DNA of 64,000 nt, from positions 5,022,001-5,086,000 of the forward strand of contig JARYHS010006964.1 in assembly GCA_031002005.1 (NCBI GenBank), written 5' to 3'. The notes under the pieces were generated by a model. That model searched no databases and was not told where the DNA came from. It saw nothing but the letters and a program-made list of their open reading frames with translations. The translations under genes and the position numbers were made by a program. Source of the stretch: Vandiemenella viatica. Taxonomy: Eukaryota; Arthropoda; Insecta; Orthoptera; Morabidae. Within the stretch, counting starts at the first letter, position 1; each line of letters opens with the position of its first letter. Positions 58,641-64,000 of this stretch are shown here, in pieces.

Positions 58641-58690
58641 GAGCCATCTATCTCCTTCTGTACATAACCACAATCGATTAATGAGATATC
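57050..58690. repeat. Eleven-unit tandem array inside hAT element
   Basis: Units of roughly 110-190 bp start with catttatctccc near 57063, 57233, 57389, 57515, 57690, 57848, 57960, 58124, 58293, 58450 and 58640. Each continues with variants of gatatctaaccgaaat, gataaatgaggtatcatttt, aaagactaaggtctccg, and tttggtcacatcat, then ttaaagggcaaaaatatcaa. The units are substantially diverged and some are shortened. No reading frame runs through. Confidence 0.92.
58593..58637. repeat. Poly(T) run
   Basis: About 45 T in a row inside the last part of the tandem array. Confidence 0.95.
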
Positions 58691-59832
58691 GTTTCGAAGA
58701 TCGCGCTTATGAGACAGTTCAGAGGCAAGTCCCTATATTGCAGTAGCATACATCACAGAAATGTCAATAAATTGTTTTTTTACACAATGAGTAATATTTT
58801 TCTGTTAGGGAAACTTTTTATTATTATTATTATTATTTGCTTTAGAATTCCAATGTAAACATTTTATACGCACAGCAACACATATCACAGAGATGTTGAT
58901 ATGCTGTGTGCATTTTGTTCAAGTTCGTTGTATTCTGTTAAGGGCAGTGACAGTTTGTCGTAGATGAAGCGTGTTTCTAAGTTTCTAACTGTTTGGTAAT
59001 ATGTTGTAAGTGTTTTGATACGTACCTATTCCACTAAACAAATAAATATTTGGTATAAAAGTGCGGTTCTATTTGTCATTTTATTACAAGCATTCAACCT
59101 CATTATTCATCGTATTTTACTAGCGAAATTTTCGAACTGGTCGTCTAGTTCTGTAATAATTTGAACTGTAGACGACGTTTAAGCCATAGCTAAATTGTTG
59201 TTCTTTATTATCATGGACCTCGTCTCATGAATTTTTATTAAATAAATTTCTTCCGACGCGTGCTGAACTAGTTCTGGTGACGACGATTCAGATGACTTCT
59301 CATCTCTAAAAAATGTTGCAAGCAATTTTTAAGCCTTCTCAGTTGCGCCTTGGTATTGTTTTCTTTTTGAGTACTGTAAAAGAAACATTATTCTTTGTAA
59401 ATATTTACGGTACGAACGTTAACTGCAATCACATTAGGTATAATATGGTAGAAATAGATAAGTAGGTTGAATCTCTCCCCATGAACATGCACACCCATGC
59501 GAATGAACTGTAGCTCAAAAGGAAGGAAACAGGTGCGGAGGCGCGGCACCGGAGAGGGTTAGTTATGGGACGAGTTGTGAATTTCTTCATTTGAGTAACT
59601 CGAAGTTACGCGATTCTATGACGACATACGACTATGCATCAAGCTGAAGCTCTTACGCTTATAAACTCTTCTGGATGAACACTGTCTTAAAATAATATGT
59701 GGATTATTGTAGAATTTATTTTTCATTTTTCGCGCACAGGATCTATCGCTGCAGTTTCCGGCGTCCCCCATATGATGGCGCCCGGTGCGGCCGCACCGCT
59801 CGCACCGCCCTAGGGTCGCCCCTGCATGTAGT

Positions 59833-61185
59833 TACCAGCAGCTGCAGATATCAAGTTACGCTTTGGTTCGTCATCCACGCATCTGAGAAGAAGAAGGGCA
59901 GATAAACATAGAAACACTCGAAAATAATAAAAGTCCGTTATCTGTTAATACTGCAAGATTGTAGATTATTTTCACAAAAGTTTGCATTTTAATACCCTTC
60001 TGGGGATGATTATAAGAATTTCTGTCGCATGTAAGAAGGAAGGGTGATAGTGCAAATGCTCTCGCAATATTATGATGCACGATAAAAATTAACTAACAGT
60101 TAGAAACTCTAAAATCAAATTAAGCTTTATATTTTATTTTTTTTTATTTTTATATTTTTTTCTAGAGGAAATAATACTGCCGTCCTGGTGGATACATCGA
60201 ATGATAGCTCACTTACTTTTATAATAAATCATTAGAAGAGGAACAAGTAACAACCTCTTGCAAAAGTTGCTCAGATGACACCACTTCAGCAACGGAAAAG
60301 TAACATCATTCCTCCATGAAATCTGCGTGTAAATGTCTTAATGTGGTGAAAAAATATGAAGTAAAATAAATTTCTTATTCTGAAAGATAATTGGTAACAT
60401 ATACTATGTAAATTCCGATGATAATTCCGATGATAATGACAAATGTTCGGCTGTATACAGCTATATAAAGTAACATATTTAAATGCAAGCGCTTGTTGTA
60501 TTAACAAAGTTATGATATTAAGGAATTCCATAACTGGCTATATATTTTGTGTATCATGAAACGTCAATGTTATTGCATCATGGTGTAATGAATCACTACT
60601 TAAATTCACAAATAGTAAATATCCACGAATATGACGATCAAAAGAAGCCAGCAGACGGAGGATGTAAAGTGTATTGTTTCGTTTCTTGAAGAAGATTTTT
60701 CCGAGAAGAGTTTGGGTATAGGTGGAAGATAGATGGTTTATTTATTGTGATCAACACGCAACAGCACCATTGTAGCTCTCACTAGTATCAGTCTCAGTGG
60801 CTGCTACCACTGTCGTTGTGTTCTTTATTTATTTTAGAGGCACTCTCAACCACTGTAGACAAGTGACTTGTGACCAAGCCTCAATTCGTGATATTCGATA
60901 GCGTTATTTCTTCCTTCCTCCCGTTTTGTGAGTTACTGAAAACATTGTTCAGCTACCTGCGAAGCGCGTGTCTGATGGGAACTGCGGTAGGAGAGATTAC
61001 AATAGGTTAGAAAATTATTCACTGCATTTCCAGTTTAAGCAGATAATCACTGAGTTTCAGGAACTGACGTAAATGAAATGATCCTACTGTTTGATTCACG
61101 TCCAGTTGTTTACCACATTCAACTACTGACATTATCCATTAATTTTTTGTGAACTACGTCAGCTTAGCAGCAAAGTGTGTTAATA
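59833..61185. other. No recognised gene
   Basis: AT-rich with short frames lacking signatures; a direct duplication attccgatgataat near 60413-60440. Confidence 0.4.
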
Positions 61186-61189
61186 ATTC

Positions 61190-61440
61190 AACAGAGAATT
61201 CAGACTCGATTTCAGACACAAGGGCGTGGGAAGATTTTCTTTTTTAGGTAAGGGTGTCAGGGATTGGAATGAGTTACCAAGAGCAATGATTAATAACTTA
61301 CCGAAAACATTAAAATTGGTAGAGGCCTAATGTAGGTGGGTGCAGGATAGGGGAAATCCGGTGTGTAGGGAAATTGCCACCGGAGCGTGTGCTCCATTGC
61401 AATTAAATTAAATTAAATAATGCAAGGATGATCACAATAG
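61190..61440 (+). mobile_element. LINE-A 3' tail, copy 4 (5'-truncated)
   Basis: Begins within the TRVWEDSL...LGKGVRDWN region (ctcgatttcagacacaaggg) and runs through WNELPRA into the diagnostic 3' UTR (tgtgtagggaaattgccacc, gtgctccattgcaatt) and an aattaaattaaatt tail. Nearest in wording to the copy at 14.7 kb. Confidence 0.87.
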
Positions 61441-61940
61441 CAATAGTAAACCAAATTAGTGAATTACTGCCAATTCGGTCGCACAATGTTAACTGCATCG
61501 ATACTGGTATTTGATTTTCTTAGAAAGCAGAGAGAGAGGAGATCGTATGAACTGACAAATGGTGCATAATGATATTACAATTGACCAATGTATCGCTTGG
61601 ATGGAGTCTATGAGTCTAAGATAATATAACTTTTATTCCAATCTTCATCCCAACAGAGTTATAACTTCATAACTTCACCTCGTCATTTATTTTACCATTA
61701 TTTTTGATCTGTTCTCTCAAAATGCAGGGTTTTAAATTATATTTATATTTGGTGAATTATGTTAGGGTTTACCTGATTGTTGTCTGTATTGATCATTAAG
61801 AAAACGTCGTCAAGCTTCTACATGCAGGATTGACTTGTCTTCTGCAATTAATTACATGTCAGTTTGATTGGACGCTTCTTATGCATCACACCTATCTTCT
61901 TCTTCTTCGATTATTCCCTTTAAAGAGAGCGACTGAACTT
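61441..61940. other. No recognised gene
   Basis: AT-rich sequence between the LINE-A tail and the next LINE piece; the right part is probably the 3' UTR of the latter. Confidence 0.4.
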
Positions 61941-61946
61941 GAGTAG

Positions 61947-62258
61947 TCATGATGTTTTTTTCTTCTTCCTTTCTTCCCAAATTCTCATCATACGCTCGCT
62001 GTGTTCTCTCTTGCGCTCTTCTGACCATTTGTTTCCTGTTCTTTTTTTGGTTTGTGTTTGTTTAAGTGTATGTTTCTTTATGATGTTCCTAAACTGTTCT
62101 CGGTTGTTCATGTTGTCTTGTGTGATCCCCAATTCTTTAAGGTCCTCTTCTGTTTCGGATATCCATTTTATCTTGTTTTTACTGGTGTTTACTATCTCGA
62201 AGATTTGCCTTGTGAGCCTGTTCTTGTTCATCCTGCTAGTATGTCCATAAAATTTCAT
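61947..62258 (-). pseudogene. LINE ORF2 C-terminal fragment (RTE/L2-like)
   Basis: An open 103-residue frame on the minus strand: KFYGHTSRMNKNRLTRQIFE, then WISETEEDLKELGIT, and RTGNKWSEERKREHSERM. The FYGHxxRMxxxRLT wording is the usual closing domain after RT in RTE/L2-like LINEs, where it is followed by a basic C-terminus. The RT itself is absent, so this is a 5'-truncated copy; the unbroken frame suggests it is younger than the other LINE pieces. The 3' UTR should lie at 61870-61946. Confidence 0.7.
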
Positions 62259-62259
62259 C

Positions 62260-62867
62260 CTTCTTTTTGCAGTGAATATACTTTTGTACAGCAGTCGTTC
62301 CCTATTAGTGGTATATGTAACACCTGGGGTATAGGGGGTTGCTTCAAAGAGTACGCACGGTTATCCCTTTTATAAGATAAGCAATAAGATAATTGGAAGA
62401 GAAAAAAATTACACCAACATTACTATTAGCAAAATATATTTTAAGACGGACTGCATATGTGAAATACAATACTGTATTGCTGTGGTTGAGGGAAGCATTC
62501 TACTGGGATGAGCATATTTATTTATCTAATATTTCAGCTATAAGAGCTATGCTAGGTTGAGTTCATTGGTGAAGTGGTAATCGGGGAAAACCAAGTGGAA
62601 ACGAATGTTGTAGAGGAAAGTTGTAAGATAAATCAAGATGGTGGTTGGTTTTTTTTTTTTTTTTTAAAAAAAACTGTGTAGGTATATTCTAAATGATAGT
62701 TTTCATATTAATAAAATGGAGTACAAATGTTTACACCGATTTTTAATATTTTTTATTATCCTTATAGACTATAAAGCAGTGGTTACAAAATCATTCCACG
62801 TTAGTAGGTAGTATCTCCTCCTGGAAATGGATCATCCGAGGCCACTTGAGGTTTAAGTGGTTCTTAC
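62260..62867. other. No recognised gene
   Basis: Includes a T run followed by A run at about 62646-62670. This stretch is the proposed intron start after the exon at 62868. Confidence 0.4.
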
Positions 62868-63045
62868 TTGTCGCGATACTGTAGTTGGCCGATACCCCGC
62901 CATATTGTGATTGTTGTTGTTTGGTGATAAATGGTCGTAGATCGGCTCCAACTCCTCGTAGAGGTGGCTTTGACCATCATTTACATAAATGTACTCTGCA
63001 GATGGCACACGAGGTATAGCCGGCAAAGGAGAACCACGCCACGAT
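62868..63045 (-). CDS. Internal coding exon of unidentified host gene
   Basis: 178 bp between an acceptor (ttttacag before 63045) and a donor (caa|gtaagaa, GT at 62867-62866). One base completes a codon, then 59 codons stay open and end in phase 0. The peptide contains SWRGSPLPAIPRVPSAE, then YIYVNDGQSHLYEELEPIYD, then an Asn/His stretch (SPNNNNHNM) and GYRPTTVSRQ. Several Tyr sit in acidic, YxxL-like contexts (HLYEEL, EPIYDHL), as in cytoplasmic tails that can be phosphorylated, with a Pro-rich stretch before them. That use is inference; the gene is not identified. The other two frames are closed, which supports real coding. Confidence 0.75.
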
Positions 63046-63565
63046 CTGTAAAATACATTTCATGACCATAATAATTAAAAGCAAAAATGTAAATCAAGCA
63101 TGATATTTATAGTTTACTTTCGTAAATTTTATCTTATGTGTTAAAATTGTTATGTTAAAATTGCTTCAACCAGCTTCTATCAAAATATAATGAAAATTCT
63201 AAATGAGAACCTCAGCAGTGTGGTTTTCAAATCTTGTATAGACGAGCAGTGTTGGTAATGTTAACATAAGTGATATCCATATTTTGCGCAATGGAACAAA
63301 CTGTCTAGGTAAAGCATTGAGTCTTATATGAAACAAGGTTTGTATGGTATGGTGCACAAAATTTTCAGTTCCTGTGGCTGTATCGCATCCCTCTCTGCCG
63401 GGGAAGCACCTGCGTTTGTCGAGAGCGATGGACCGGCGAACATCGTTGCCACTGCTGGGTCGCTCCTCTAACGTACGCTGCAACCTCTTATTACAGCTCC
63501 CTGTTATGTGACTTTCATTAACGGCCAATTCATATCTCAACTACACACAGTAGTCAAGTATAGAA
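63046..63565. other. Intron-like sequence; unassigned minus-strand frame
   Basis: A minus-strand frame at 63540-63199 has a hydrophobic stretch (LMLTLPTLLVY) but no family signature or convincing splice sites. Confidence 0.35.
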
Positions 63566-63569
63566 ACTG

Positions 63570-64000
63570 TTATGGTCAAGCAATGTCTAAGATAATTAAT
63601 ATGGCTCCTGGCGAGGAACTGTACTTAATAATGCTTAGTGTGCCAAAGCTAATGATGCGTAGCCCAAGAGCCATGTAAGGCGCTGTCGTCAGACATCGCC
63701 ACCTACAAACCAAGCGCAAAAACCAAGTTTCCATAACGGATCATTCTCAGAGGTGCCCGAGGAATATACAGTCAGACCAGACGGGCAGCGGTTCAGTTAT
63801 TCAGTAAGGCATACTGATGAACTAGCAGCAGCAGTAACCATTTACTGCCTGTTTGTATAAATTATTGTCTTTATTAGAAGTTGTTGTCTTTCGACAATTC
63901 CTCCGAATCGATTTGGGCGGTCATAGCCTCACTTTCGGTTAGTCTTTTTGGTGATAAGTGATTTCTTATAATTTATTTTTCTTTACATTAAACCGGTGCT
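63570..64000 (+). mobile_element. LTR-like sequence running off the window edge
   Basis: Starts tgttatggtcaag and contains a TATA-like ttgtataaattattg near 63855, then attagaagttgttg and GC-richer sequence, which is the general layout of a retrotransposon LTR. No second copy, PBS or end is inside the window, so this is tentative. Confidence 0.3.

Larger units (their letters stand above)
54451..59824 (-). mobile_element. Large hAT element with dead transposase and tandem array
   Basis: 5374 bp between perfect 8-bp repeats catgtagt (54443-54450 and 59825-59832). Inverted ends cagaggtggctctag and the inverse of ctagggtcgcccctg. It encloses a minus-strand transposase relic (about 57070-55000) and an eleven-unit tandem array (57.05-58.69 kb) upstream of it. 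The size fits a formerly autonomous element. The ends resemble those of the 219-bp MITE 45 bp to the left, so both probably used the same kind of transposase. Confidence 0.9.

Overview
The window looks like repeat-dense nuclear DNA from an animal with a large genome, most likely an insect and perhaps an orthopteran. This is inferred from the mixture of Jockey/R1/CR1-like LINEs, Ty3/gypsy, hAT, Tc1 and mariner elements, a tRNA-derived SINE family, C2H2 zinc-finger arrays and a few isolated exon-like islands. No bacterial gene organisation is present. Almost every long open frame belongs to a mobile element or its relic.

Layout. 1-2.97 kb: AT-rich, one LINE reverse-transcriptase scrap. 2.97-5.6 kb: a decaying C2H2 zinc-finger exon split by a 1.44-kb hAT element with a perfect 8-bp target duplication. 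6.1-6.2 kb: two tandem 5S rRNA 3' halves. 7.3-15.0 kb: a CR1-like LINE (family 'LINE-A' here) whose RT is split by a nested R1-like LINE (9761 to about 14291). The R1-like element has three ORFs, one of them unrecognised. 17.0-20.0 kb (minus): a Jockey-type LINE with a nested SINE. 22.58-22.66 kb (minus): a clean terminal exon of an unknown host gene. 23-26.6 kb: SINE relics and two opposed LINE-A pieces. 27.3-35.75 kb: a Ty3/gypsy-type LTR retrotransposon with gag, protease, RT, RNase H and integrase, broken by stops and frameshifts, with strikingly unlike LTRs. 38.1-40.0 kb (minus): a second degenerate zinc-finger array. 42.2-42.6 kb: a three-unit tandem repeat. 43-47.3 kb: LINE, Tc1 and mariner relics carrying two hAT MITEs. 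51.5 kb: another hAT MITE. 54.0 kb: a possible plus-strand exon. 54.19-59.82 kb: a small hAT MITE and, 45 bp away, a 5.4-kb hAT element with a dead transposase and an eleven-unit tandem array. 61-62.3 kb: a LINE-A tail and a LINE C-terminal ORF. 62.87-63.05 kb (minus): a well-formed internal coding exon. 63.57 kb to the end: LTR-like sequence.

The best host-gene signals are the minus-strand exons at 62868-63045 and 22578-22655. Their reading phases are compatible (the first ends in phase 0, the second begins in phase 0), so they may be consecutive or nearby exons of one gene whose roughly 40-kb intron holds most of the repeats. That link is inference. The insertion order can be read directly in several places: R1-like into LINE-A, SINE into Jockey, hAT into the zinc-finger array, hAT MITE into Tc1, hAT MITE into a LINE.
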